Source: Atribacteria bacterium SCGC AAA255-N14 (GTDB lineage Bacteria > Atribacterota > JS1 > SB-45 > 34-128). Taken from it: 17,494 nucleotides of DNA. The notes beneath the pieces are model-generated. The model saw only the letters and a program-made list of their open reading frames with translations, ran no database searches and was not told where the DNA came from. The position numbers and the translations under genes were made by a program. The stretch spans positions 1 through 17,494 of the forward strand of contig ASPC01000039.1 in the NCBI GenBank assembly GCA_000405345.1, read 5' to 3'. This document shows, piece after piece, positions 6,929-14,996 of the stretch (the first letter of the stretch is position 1; each line of letters begins with the position of its first letter).

Positions 6929-7498
6929 TTATAATTTACCATTATACCCCAATCGCATAGATATCTTTTTACTTATCTTAATAAGAGCTTCTTTTAGATT
7001 ATTCTGTGCATTTTTATCTATCCTGAAAATAGGGCTTAAAATGCTAATAGCAGCTATTATTTCCCCTTAATAATTCCTAATGGGGGCAGCTACACAGCGA
7101 ACATCCTTTTCGTTTTCTTCTCTATCCAGGGCAAAATCCTGCTCTCTTACTTTACCAAGTTCTTTTTCTAATTCTTTTTTATCATTGATGGTATTTTCGG
7201 TAAGGCGAGGAAGCACTTTTTCCCCTAATATTTTCTTTCTTTCTTCCGCTGAAAGATAGGCTAACAAGACCTTCCTTAAAGAAGTACAGTGAAGAGGGGC
7301 TCTTTTACCCACGTAAGAGATCATCCTTATAGTTTGAGAAGACTCCTCTTTAGCCAAGCAAAGAATTTCTCCTTCTTCCAAAACTCCTAAATGAACAGTT
7401 TCATTAAGTGGCACTTTTTTCACTTTAAATTTTTTAAACTCATAATGAGTTTCAATTCGAACTTTACTCGACACCGTTAGGGCAAATTTTTCATTCAT
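6929..7498 (-). pseudogene. Broken IclR-family regulator, 5' end replaced, internal stop
   Basis: The readable part from NETVHLGVLEEGEI onward is the effector-binding domain of an IclR regulator (YVGKRAPLHCTSLRKVLLAYL, DREENEKDVRCVAAPIRNY). The frame stops at TAA 7067-7069, yet the same frame continues as GEIIAAISILSP, then IFRIDKNAQNNLKEALIKIS and KKISMRLGYNGKL up to TAA at 6929-6931, which is the usual IclR C-terminus. So a single codon became a stop about 45 codons early. The winged-helix DNA-binding half is absent. In its place are about 25 codons containing RIETHYEFKK, encoded by a 29-bp exact copy of the neighbouring dehydratase gene (7428-7456 against 7883-7911). The 143-residue product starting at ATG 7498 could be made but should not bind DNA. 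It was probably the original regulator of the aldolase-kinase pair. Confidence 0.85.
7428..7456. repeat. 29-bp direct repeat, copy in the broken iclR
   Basis: This stretch matches 7883-7911 inside the dehydratase gene without mismatch and in the same reading frame (RIETHYEFKK). Its centre is an 8-1-8 palindrome, AAACTCAT-N-ATGAGTTT. Sequence similarity stops sharply on both sides. Confidence 0.85.
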
Positions 7499-7543
7499 AC
7501 ACGGACAAATCCGCGGTATTCTGCCCTTCAGGTTAAGAAAAAA

Positions 7544-8665
7544 CTAACCAATCCGATATTCATTTAACACTTTTTCATTCAACTCAATCCCTAATCCAGG
7601 AGCTTCTCTTACTTCTACATATCCATCCTTAATTTTAAATGGTTCTTGAATTAAATATTTGCGCAAAGGACTATCTTGAATACAAAATTCAATAAATTTA
7701 CACACTGGTAATGATGCGTCAAAATGAAGTGTAGCAGCTAACAACACGTCCGTACTCCAACCATGAGGTATTATCAATTTATTATATAAATCTGCAACTA
7801 CTGCAATTTTCTTACATTCAGTAAATCCTCCTGCTCTTGTTATATCAGGTTGAATAATATCTACTTTTGCATTTTCAATAAGTTTTTTAAACTCATAATG
7901 AGTTTCAATTCTTTCACCTGCTGCAATATTTATATCAACCGCATTTGATAGCTTTGCATAAGCTTCAATATTATCTGAAGGGAAGGGTTCTTCTAACCAA
8001 TACACATTAAAATCCTTTAATTTTTTGGCAACTTGAATTGCTTTATTAGTATCTGTATAACCTAACCCAGCATCAATCATAATATCTATGTCATCTCCAG
8101 CGGTTTTCCTAGCAGTCTCAACTAATAACAAATCTCGTTTTTCATCTTTTCCAAATTGATTCCATCCATATTTAATTGCAGTATAACCTAAATCAATATT
8201 TTTTTTAGTTATTATTTTCATCTCCTCAGGAGTATCAGGAAATAATGTACTAGCATAAGCTCTTATCTTTTTTTGAAATGCACCTCCAAGTAATTTATAT
8301 ATAGGTTGATTTGTAACTTTTCCAAAAATATCCCATAATGCAATATCGATCCCACTCATAGCATGGATAGCTACCCCTCTTAATCCATACCAATTGCTTA
8401 ATTTATACATTTTATCCCATAGCTTTCCAATTTCTAATGGATCCTCCCCAATTAGAATCTCTCTTAAGCCATAGCATACACTGTGAGATATAGGTGCCTC
8501 AATTGCTGCCTTTACCACATATGGAGAGGAATCAACTTCACCAATCCCAGTAATACCTTCATCTGTATGAACTTTTATGATTAAAGCATCTTGAGTCCCA
8601 TCTGATTTTAGTTGTATTTCCCCTTTAATTCTTAATATTATAGTTTCTATATCAGTAATTTTCAT
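7544..8665 (-). CDS. Mandelate racemase/enolase-superfamily sugar-acid dehydratase
   Basis: This cytosolic protein (about 373 residues from the preferred start) has the capping domain and beta/alpha barrel of the mandelate racemase subgroup. Numbering from an upstream ATG at 8689, metal ligands are D206 (MIDAGLGYT), the LEEP glutamates 233/234 and E259 (AAGERIET); the general base pair is D282 (QPDITRAGG) with H309 (IPHGWSTD); K173 lies in AIKYGWNQFG. This is the pattern of acid-sugar dehydratases, which remove water to give a 2-keto-3-deoxy acid using Mg2+. With KDG kinase and KDPG aldolase nearby, the likely product is KDG. I prefer the ATG at 8663-8665 because GGGGAT precedes it at good distance, whereas the ATG at 8689 has a poor site. 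It begins about 55 bases after the LarA-like gene. The substrate is not identifiable; the K-x-G in place of K-x-K argues against classical mandelate racemase. Confidence 0.88.
   Translation of the reverse strand: MKITDIETIILRIKGEIQLKSDGTQDALIIKVHTDEGITGIGEVDSSPYVVKAAIEAPISHSVCYGLREILIGEDPLEIGKLWDKMYKLSNWYGLRGVAIHAMSGIDIALWDIFGKVTNQPIYKLLGGAFQKKIRAYASTLFPDTPEEMKIITKKNIDLGYTAIKYGWNQFGKDEKRDLLLVETARKTAGDDIDIMIDAGLGYTDTNKAIQVAKKLKDFNVYWLEEPFPSDNIEAYAKLSNAVDINIAAGERIETHYEFKKLIENAKVDIIQPDITRAGGFTECKKIAVVADLYNKLIIPHGWSTDVLLAATLHFDASLPVCKFIEFCIQDSPLRKYLIQEPFKIKDGYVEVREAPGLGIELNEKVLNEYRIG
7883..7911. repeat. 29-bp direct repeat, copy within the dehydratase gene
   Basis: Coding for residues RIETHYEFKK next to metal ligand E259, this is the likely source copy, since it encodes a conserved part of the enzyme. 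The exact duplicate lies 455 bases to the left in the broken iclR. Confidence 0.85.
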
Positions 8666-8719
8666 AATATTATTATCCCCTTTCAGCATTTTTTATCTTT
8701 CAAAAATATTCTACTATAT

Positions 8720-9955
8720 CTAATCAGAACATAATTGAAGTGATGAATTCGGAATTATGCAAACATTGCATTTGGAATTATTTCTTTTTAATAACTCTTT
8801 TAATAATTTTTCCCATGAATTATAAAGAAATACTCGATTCATAAAATATTTATTTACCTCAAGTTGTGATAAATAGGGAGAAAATATAATAATTTTTCTA
8901 TTCTTAATCTTCTTTTTAATAAAAGGTATTTGGTCAATTTTTTTAAAAAGTTGCATACCAGGCCCCATTAAAGAATGATAACCTTCCCCTTCTGAACTTG
9001 CAGTACAGATAATTATAATACCATCATTTTTTACTAAATTTCTGTTAGTACTTAATAAAAAGGAAAATGCACTAGAAAGTTGATTAAATTCAGTATCTTT
9101 TGGATAAGCATTTAAAATTGCAATATCAAATTCTTCATCATTGACCTCCGTTTTATAAATCCTTATTGCCTTTTTAACGCCTTCCCGATAAGCATAATTA
9201 ATATCACCAGCAACTAAATCTGCTATTTCTCTTTTTGAATTGACTATTGCATTAATGATAAAATTAAGATTGGATCTTTTTGCAATTTCTTCAATATCGT
9301 TCCTTACATTAGTATTTATTTTACCAACCGAACTCTTAATTGTGGTAAAAGTCCTCCGATGATTAGCTAGAATAGTTTTTATACCCGCAACACCGGGTAA
9401 AACTATTTTTCCTCCCCCTCCTAAACCAGCACAAAGATTAGGAATAATTGAACCTATTCCAATTTTAAACTCAGCATCATAATAAAATTTATTTAAATAA
9501 ATTGGCGTTCCAATTTTTGATTTACCTAAATAACATAAATTATCATAGGGAACATGATTAAATACGCTAATATTTTCCCATATCTTTTTCCCTATTTTCT
9601 TTATAATATCATCTCTAAGCATTGGTCTGTGGGCTCCAACGCCTAAAATAATACTAATATTTTTTAGATCTATATCAGCTTTTTTTAGTTCATCCACCAC
9701 AATATTTATTATTTTTTGACAAGGGGTAGGTCTTGTAATATCATCAACCACTATAACTGCATTATTCTTTTCCTTGGCTAAAATAGATATAGGTTGACTA
9801 TTAATAGGATATAAAATTGAATTTCTTATATCTCCAATGCTTAACTTTTTTGCATCTGCCATGCAATATTTTTTAACATTCCAATGATCTGGAAATACTA
9901 ATTTTATTTTTGTATCTCCATACCATGCTTTCCAAGGAATATAGTATTTTTTCAT
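8720..9955 (-). CDS. LarA-like nickel-pincer 2-hydroxyacid racemase/epimerase (DUF2088 family)
   Basis: This 411-residue protein aligns by motif with lactate racemase LarA: DDITRP gives D72 and R75, GVGAHRP gives H109, GGGGKIVLPGVAG gives K183 (the lysine that holds the nickel-pincer cofactor), and ILANH gives H199 (the nickel ligand). The second catalytic histidine of LarA (H174) is replaced by N173 in GSIIPNLCAGLGG. The family racemises or epimerises 2-hydroxy acids by hydride transfer; members acting on substrates other than lactate, including aldonates as I recall, are known. The neighbouring sugar-acid dehydratase, KDG kinase and aldolase suggest C2 epimerisation of a sugar acid. Cofactor genes larB, larC and larE are not in this window. 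The gene lies downstream of a strong hairpin and is very AT-rich. Confidence 0.87.
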   Translation of the reverse strand: MKKYYIPWKAWYGDTKIKLVFPDHWNVKKYCMADAKKLSIGDIRNSILYPINSQPISILAKEKNNAVIVVDDITRPTPCQKIINIVVDELKKADIDLKNISIILGVGAHRPMLRDDIIKKIGKKIWENISVFNHVPYDNLCYLGKSKIGTPIYLNKFYYDAEFKIGIGSIIPNLCAGLGGGGKIVLPGVAGIKTILANHRRTFTTIKSSVGKINTNVRNDIEEIAKRSNLNFIINAIVNSKREIADLVAGDINYAYREGVKKAIRIYKTEVNDEEFDIAILNAYPKDTEFNQLSSAFSFLLSTNRNLVKNDGIIIICTASSEGEGYHSLMGPGMQLFKKIDQIPFIKKKIKNRKIIIFSPYLSQLEVNKYFMNRVFLYNSWEKLLKELLKRNNSKCNVCIIPNSSLQLCSD

Positions 9956-10014
9956 GTTTTTTTCATCTTTATATTTCTAAATAACTATAAAATAATTTTT
10001 TATATTAGTATTTT

Positions 10015-10054
10015 AAAAGTGAAAAGGCTACTTTAAAGTAGCCTTTTCACTTTT
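10015..10054 (-). terminator. Symmetrical hairpin terminator after the TRAP genes
   Basis: A perfect 20-bp inverted repeat (10015-10034 with 10035-10054) centred on CTTTAAAG, with GGCTAC/GTAGCC in the stem and TTTT at its end in both directions. It lies 11 bases after the dctP stop codon and about 60 before the LarA start. It should stop or reduce transcription from the TRAP genes into larA. Confidence 0.85.
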
Positions 10055-10065
10055 TATCATAAATT

Positions 10066-11052
10066 TTATTTAATCTTTAATATTTCCTCAATTAAACTAC
10101 TTGTGCCGGTAGTTTCTCCCCATTCGTCATAAATAGGTTTAGTCTTTTCCTGAAATGGAGTAGTATCAGGATTATAAGTTACTTTAGAATTACTTACTAA
10201 CTTCATTAACATCAAATCCGAGTTTTCCCGACTTTCTTTTCGATTTAGAGCTATCATTTCTTCCATTGCTTCTTCTAAAGCTTTTTGATTTTCTTCTCCT
10301 AAGTCATGCCATACATTCTCATTAATAAGGGCGCCTAAAACTGAATGTTGATGGTTTGTTAAAGTAAGATAATTTGTAATCTCATAAAATTTCATTGAAA
10401 ATATACCAGGAGGGGTAGATTCCATTCCTTCAACAAGCCCAGTTTGCAATGAAGTATAAGTTTCGCCCCATGGGATTACTACTGGTCGGGCCCCTAGTAA
10501 TTCAAAAGATCTTATTAGAACTTTATCTTCAGGTAACCTTATTTTAAATCCTTTTAAATCTTCTACTGTCATAATTGGTTTGTCTTTAGAAATTATCACT
10601 CTAAATCCTTGCTCCATCCATCCTAACACTCTAATGCCTGTCTTTTCTAAAAATAAATCGCCAATTTTTTTTGCAGGTTCAGAATCAAGGACTCTATTTA
10701 GATGATCCCAATTTTTGAAAATAAAAGGCAAACTGAAAATCCCAACTTCTGGTGCAAAATTCATCATTTCAGCTTGAAATGTCATTTCTATTGTTCCTAG
10801 TTGAACTCCTTCAATAGCCTCGCGGGCATTTCCTAAAGTTAATGGATAAACCGTTATTTTAACATTTCCATTTGTTTTTTCCTCTACTCTTTGTGCGAAA
10901 AAATTTGCTTCTTTAGAAATAATATTATCCGCAGGTAAATTTGTTGCTAGTTTCAATTGAATTGGAGCTGCATTTACACTACTAAATGTCACTACAAAGA
11001 TGATAGTAATCAAAATCAAAAATCTAAAAAAAATTTTTTCTTTCCTTAACAT
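10066..11052 (-). CDS. dctP: TRAP transporter substrate-binding protein
   Basis: A 328-residue periplasmic binding protein of the DctP family. Residues 1-28 are a signal peptide (basic start, hydrophobic LILITIIFVVTFSSV, probable cleavage after VNA) with no lipobox cysteine, so the mature protein should be free in a periplasm. The mature part has LATNLPADN, FFAQRVEEKTNGNVKITVYP, LPFIFKN, GFRVIISKDKPI and LKGFKIRLP, whose arginine is where this family binds the substrate carboxylate, and GLVEGMESTPPG. It would deliver an organic or sugar acid to the membrane subunits encoded just upstream. The order Q-M-P is unusual against the common P-Q-M. The ATG has GAGGAGG 11 bases upstream, and a hairpin terminator follows. 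Confidence 0.95.
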   Translation of the reverse strand: MLRKEKIFFRFLILITIIFVVTFSSVNAAPIQLKLATNLPADNIISKEANFFAQRVEEKTNGNVKITVYPLTLGNAREAIEGVQLGTIEMTFQAEMMNFAPEVGIFSLPFIFKNWDHLNRVLDSEPAKKIGDLFLEKTGIRVLGWMEQGFRVIISKDKPIMTVEDLKGFKIRLPEDKVLIRSFELLGARPVVIPWGETYTSLQTGLVEGMESTPPGIFSMKFYEITNYLTLTNHQHSVLGALINENVWHDLGEENQKALEEAMEEMIALNRKESRENSDLMLMKLVSNSKVTYNPDTTPFQEKTKPIYDEWGETTGTSSLIEEILKIK

Positions 11053-11216
11053 AATTATTAAAACCTCCTCGAAATAAAAATAGAATTCTAAAATTTATCT
11101 AAAAGATTATTTTATTAAATTGACCACCTCCTTTTTATTTTAATTTTATGCCTAGGTGTATGGTGTATATTCAATTTATTAGGATAAACAATAAAAATTC
11201 TTATCTTAAAAAATAA
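11053..11216 (-). promoter_or_regulatory. Gap between dctM and dctP with an orphan Shine-Dalgarno site
   Basis: This 164-base gap holds a perfect ribosome binding site on the minus strand (AAAGGAGGTGGT, 11123-11134) that is followed by no ATG, GTG or TTG at a usable distance and lies 71 bases before dctP. A tandem heptamer GGTGTAT occurs at 11155-11168. A leader element or a decayed small gene are both possible. Confidence 0.4.
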
Positions 11217-12488
11217 TTAGGTAAAAATGTACAAAGCAAAGGAAAAAAAAATTACTATAATTACTGTACCATAGGAAACTAGCAAAAAAGGTAGAGTTGA
11301 TTTAATCGCTTTCCCAGCATCTCCATCAGCAATACTAGCAGCGATATAAAGCAAAGGAGCAACTGGAGGTGTAATTCCTCCTAATATAATAGTAATAATG
11401 ATTACCATAGCAAAATGTAGTGGATCAAAACCAAGCATTCTTCCTAAAGGAAAAAAAACGGGAACTAAAATCAAAGTAGCTGGTAAAGCATCTAAAAAAC
11501 AACTAATTATAGCAATTATTCCTACTAACATTATTAAAATGAGATTCGCATTTTCAGTAAATGCTAATAAAGAATTAACTATTCTTGGCCCCAAATTACT
11601 ACTTGCCAACAACCAAGAAAAAGCACCTGCGCCTGCAGTCATAAGCATGACTTGACTGGTTCTAAATACAGATATATAAATAGCTTTTTTTGTTTCTTTA
11701 AAAGAAATTTCTTTATAAATAAAGATCGATACAAATAAAGCATAAACAACTGCAATAACCCCCGCTTCTGTTGGAGTAAATATACCGAACATAATTCCAC
11801 CAATAATTACAATCGGTAAAATAATTGCTAGTATCCCTTCCTTAAAAGAGATTTTAAATTCTTTAAATGTTGCTCTTTTTCGAGGCCATATTCCCCCTTC
11901 TCCATAAAAAGAATACAAATAGCATAATGCCATTTGAGCAATGCCAACGAGTAGACCAGGAATTAAACCTGCTAAGAATAATTCTGCAACCGAAACACCA
12001 GTCAATGCCCCATAAAGAATCATAAAAATACTTGGCGGAATTATTGGACCTATACATCCCGATGCACAGGTTACTGCAATAGTAAAAGGTTTGCTATACT
12101 TTTCTTGTAACATTGCAGGAATTACCACTGCTCCGATTGCAGCAGTATCAGCAGCAGATGATCCAGATAAACCGGCAAAAAGAATACTACCAACAACATT
12201 AACTTGGGCTAAGCCCCCTCTTACATGACCAATAACAGCATTTGCAAGTTTAACTATCCTTTGGGTAATTCCTCCAACGGTCATTAATTCTCCCGCAAGA
12301 ATAAAAAAAGGTACTGCCATTATAGTATAAGAATTTAATATAGCAAAACTCTGTTGCGCGACCAATAAAGTTGGTATTCCCTGTTGAACTAAAATTACTA
12401 AAGAAGAAATAATTAAAGAAAAAGCGATAGGAAAACCTATTATTGTTAAAATAAAAAATATAATAACAAGTAGAAAAATTACTGACAC
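11217..12488 (-). CDS. dctM: TRAP transporter large permease
   Basis: A 423-residue polytopic membrane protein of the DctM family, the Na+- or H+-coupled translocating subunit. About twelve hydrophobic segments span the whole length. Family motifs visible are VPFFILAGELM, LFAGLSGSSAADTAAIG, GPIIPPSI, FGIFTPTEAGV and GGITPPVAP near the C-terminus. The start is GTG (12486-12488), with AAAGGAG 7 bases upstream, inside the last codons of dctQ: the two genes overlap by 10 bases, which implies translational coupling. With dctQ and dctP it forms a complete tripartite transporter; the lone downstream gap before dctP holds an unexplained ribosome site. Confidence 0.95.
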   Translation of the reverse strand: MSVIFLLVIIFFILTIIGFPIAFSLIISSLVILVQQGIPTLLVAQQSFAILNSYTIMAVPFFILAGELMTVGGITQRIVKLANAVIGHVRGGLAQVNVVGSILFAGLSGSSAADTAAIGAVVIPAMLQEKYSKPFTIAVTCASGCIGPIIPPSIFMILYGALTGVSVAELFLAGLIPGLLVGIAQMALCYLYSFYGEGGIWPRKRATFKEFKISFKEGILAIILPIVIIGGIMFGIFTPTEAGVIAVVYALFVSIFIYKEISFKETKKAIYISVFRTSQVMLMTAGAGAFSWLLASSNLGPRIVNSLLAFTENANLILIMLVGIIAIISCFLDALPATLILVPVFFPLGRMLGFDPLHFAMVIIITIILGGITPPVAPLLYIAASIADGDAGKAIKSTLPFLLVSYGTVIIVIFFSFALYIFT

Positions 12489-13018
12489 TGGTTTTCTCCT
12501 TTACCTAAAAAGAACAATTTCTTCAACTCTTTAACTAATTTAATCAATATATTTAGTGACATTAAAATTCCTCCGAAGAATATTGAAGAATATGGTATAC
12601 TCATGGGAATATCCATTGCAGGAGACAATTGCTGATGGACAACTTTGGCTATTTTAAAACCATCAATTACAAACACCCAAATAACTACAATAAGTATTAT
12701 AACCATCTTTAGAATATTAATATACTGAGATATTCTCTTTGGATATTTTTCAGTAAAGAAAGAAAGGGCAATGTGTTCACCCTCACCAATTACAAGTGCT
12801 GCTCCAAGAAATACAGACCAAACAAACATGAATCTCGACATTTGTTCTCCCCAAATGATTGATCTATTTAAAATATACCGAGACATAATTTGACTAAAAC
12901 CTAATATAATAAATGCAGTATAAAAAAATAAGGTAAGATTCCTTAAAATATAATTATTGTAATCTAAAAATTTACTGAATATATCTTTCCCCTTTGTCTT
13001 TATCTTTAAATTGTTCAT
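12479..13018 (-). CDS. dctQ: TRAP transporter small permease
   Basis: A 179-residue membrane protein with four predicted helices (about 27-48, 60-80, 98-118 and 142-162), typical of DctQ. The family segments IMSRYILNRSIIWGEQMSRFMFVW and LVIGEGEHIALSF are clear. It partners DctM in the membrane. The ATG at 13016-13018 sits 17 bases from the only good GGAGG (13036-13040), which is unusually far; an in-frame ATT at 13025-13027 lies at an ideal 8 bases, so the true start may be nine bases upstream on a rare codon. The gene begins 33 bases after the M24 gene and overlaps dctM. Confidence 0.92.
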   Translation of the reverse strand: MNNLKIKTKGKDIFSKFLDYNNYILRNLTLFFYTAFIILGFSQIMSRYILNRSIIWGEQMSRFMFVWSVFLGAALVIGEGEHIALSFFTEKYPKRISQYINILKMVIILIVVIWVFVIDGFKIAKVVHQQLSPAMDIPMSIPYSSIFFGGILMSLNILIKLVKELKKLFFLGKGENQCQ

Positions 13019-13051
13019 TTTATTAATTATTTATGCCTCCAAATATTTTCA

Positions 13052-14257
13052 TTAACTAATTATTAACAATTCAGGTCTCATTTCTTGTAAAACTTCATAT
13101 CCATGTTTTGTTACAAGATATGTATTTTCTAAATGCATACAACCAAAACCAATTTCATAATACGGTGTTTCTAAATTAAAAACCATTCCTTCTTCTAATT
13201 TCATTTCATTATTAGCACAAATTAAAGGTAAATCATAACATGCTAATCCAATACCATGCCCAACATGATGTCGATTAAAATTTTTAATACCATTTTCCCT
13301 TACTGATTCAATAACAGTATTAAACAGTTCTTTAACAGGTAAGCCTGGCTTGATTTTTTCTTGGGCAATTAATACACCTTGCATTACTGCATTATAATAC
13401 TTTTTGATTTTTTCACTTGGGTTTCCAATCACTGCTGTTCTTGCCATATCAGAATAATAATCACAATAATTGCAATCAAAATCTAATCTAATAGGATCTC
13501 CCTTTTTAAAAATATAATCCGATGGACCAACGCCTCCATTAACCAATGAACCCCTTGTTCCTCCCTGAATAGCATCATGATAGGGAACACCACCTAATGA
13601 TCTGATTGCTTCATCATGAATTAAAGCTAACTGTTTTTCTGTTTTACCTTCCTTTAAATTATCTAAAATGACTTCCAATCCCCTTTCATTAATGAATGCA
13701 GCTTTCCTTAATCTATTAATTTCCTCTGGTGTTTTTACAGCTCTTATTTTTTGAAAAATATGATTAGAGGGTATAATTTTGGCATTTGGAATGTAATCTT
13801 TGACTTTTTCATAGTCAATAATAGACATACCTTTTTCATCAACACCTAATCTAGCATGGTTTAACTTTTTTTCTTCCAGTATCTTTGTTAAAGCTTCAAT
13901 AGCATTATTGTATGTCCTTTTTTCTCTTATTGTTTTTGTATATACTTTCTCCAATTGAGATAATTCTTTAAAATTTATCTTTTTCGATTCAAAAATATAA
14001 AAATTTCCCCATAATTCAACTTCTTTAATCCAAGAATCAATATCTAAAAAGATATCTACAGCATTTTTTGAAATTATTACTACCGGAGAAATTTTTTCAT
14101 TTCTTGGAATCACAACATAGATGAGAACATCTGACATGCAACCATGTAATCTAGGTAAGCCACTAGAATAGGTAACATTTTCAGGGCACGAAGTGATCAA
14201 AGCATCTATTTTATAATCATCCATTAACTTATATGCTCTTTTTTTATTAAATAACAT
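13052..14257 (-). CDS. M24-family metallopeptidase-like protein (Xaa-Pro dipeptidase/creatinase fold)
   Basis: A 401-residue cytosolic protein with an N-terminal creatinase-like domain (1-165) and a C-terminal pita-bread catalytic domain. All five expected metal ligands are present: D259 (RLDFD), D270 (YYSDMARTAV), H334 (HHVGHGIGL), E363 (NLETPYY) and E377 (MHLENTYLVT), so it should bind two metal ions and be active. Family members cleave Xaa-Pro bonds or hydrolyse small C-N bonds such as in creatine. Its place between an aldolase-like gene and a TRAP transporter, with gaps of 43 and 33 bases, makes a role in processing the imported compound or a conjugate of it more likely than general peptide turnover. 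The ATG has GGGGG at 8 bases. Substrate unknown. Confidence 0.9.
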   Translation of the reverse strand: MLFNKKRAYKLMDDYKIDALITSCPENVTYSSGLPRLHGCMSDVLIYVVIPRNEKISPVVIISKNAVDIFLDIDSWIKEVELWGNFYIFESKKINFKELSQLEKVYTKTIREKRTYNNAIEALTKILEEKKLNHARLGVDEKGMSIIDYEKVKDYIPNAKIIPSNHIFQKIRAVKTPEEINRLRKAAFINERGLEVILDNLKEGKTEKQLALIHDEAIRSLGGVPYHDAIQGGTRGSLVNGGVGPSDYIFKKGDPIRLDFDCNYCDYYSDMARTAVIGNPSEKIKKYYNAVMQGVLIAQEKIKPGLPVKELFNTVIESVRENGIKNFNRHHVGHGIGLACYDLPLICANNEMKLEEGMVFNLETPYYEIGFGCMHLENTYLVTKHGYEVLQEMRPELLIIS

Positions 14258-14300
14258 ATATTATCCCCCTTCTAAAAAAATCTTTTTTAAAAATAATCTT

Positions 14301-14972
14301 CTATAAAACCTTAAACTTTTCAAACATCGCCTTGACTGAAGCTCCTTCATGGAGACCTCTCATAAACTTTTTTTCTTTCTCGAATTTCTCTTCTGCTAAT
14401 ACGACGACTTCGTAAGCAATCTCCTGCGGAATGACCACCACACCATCATCATCACCAAAAACAACATCTCCAGGATTTACCCATACTCCGCCACATTTAA
14501 TAGGTTGATTATAGTTGATAATTTCGATTCTCCCTTTTGAATCTCCTGGCGCAATTCCCTTTACAAACACAGGGAACTTCATTTCTTTAATCGCCACAGT
14601 ATCTCTGGAAATACCGTCAATAATTGCTCCCCTAGCTCCTCTATGCATTGCTCCAGTCGAGAGTAATGCTCCCCATAAACCAGCCGTCATGGCTCCACTC
14701 TGGGTAGCTACAGCCACATCACCTGGTTTCAAACTTTCAATAAAATCAAGCTCATTTTTATACAGTTTATCGGGTACCTGATAGACCGGCACGGATAAAG
14801 CAGTCGCTGCTCTACCCACCAGTTTGATATTGGGAAAAAGCGGTCGAATTTTATATTCCATAATATAGACATTGTCTTTAAATCCCAACTTATCATCTAA
14901 CACATCGCTGATAAGACCAGTATAAAGTCTTTCAATTCTCTTGAATAATTCTTCATTAATTTCTTTCTTCAT
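14301..14972 (-). CDS. RraA/HMG-aldolase family protein, probable class II pyruvate aldolase
   Basis: A 223-residue protein of the RraA-like family, which includes 4-hydroxy-4-methyl-2-oxoglutarate (HMG) aldolases and oxaloacetate decarboxylases. The active-site text GLWGALLSTGAMHRGARGAIIDG-ISRD carries R123 and D124, the pair that binds pyruvate and metal in HMG aldolase, and GDDDGVVVIP (173-182) is the conserved C-terminal turn. Catalytic residues therefore look intact, so an aldolase or decarboxylase is more likely than the RNase E inhibitor RraA. It lies 24 bases after iclR and 43 before the M24 gene. GC content is clearly higher than in the following genes, suggesting a different origin. 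Its substrate in this locus is unknown; a branched or extended 2-keto acid side product is possible. Confidence 0.85.
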   Translation of the reverse strand: MKKEINEELFKRIERLYTGLISDVLDDKLGFKDNVYIMEYKIRPLFPNIKLVGRAATALSVPVYQVPDKLYKNELDFIESLKPGDVAVATQSGAMTAGLWGALLSTGAMHRGARGAIIDGISRDTVAIKEMKFPVFVKGIAPGDSKGRIEIINYNQPIKCGGVWVNPGDVVFGDDDGVVVIPQEIAYEVVVLAEEKFEKEKKFMRGLHEGASVKAMFEKFKVL

Positions 14973-14996
14973 AAAAGTATCCTTCCTTAATGCAAT

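Noticed and set aside
11398..11655. Plus-strand open frame inside dctM
   Set aside because: Antisense shadow of a well-identified membrane protein; basic low-complexity composition.
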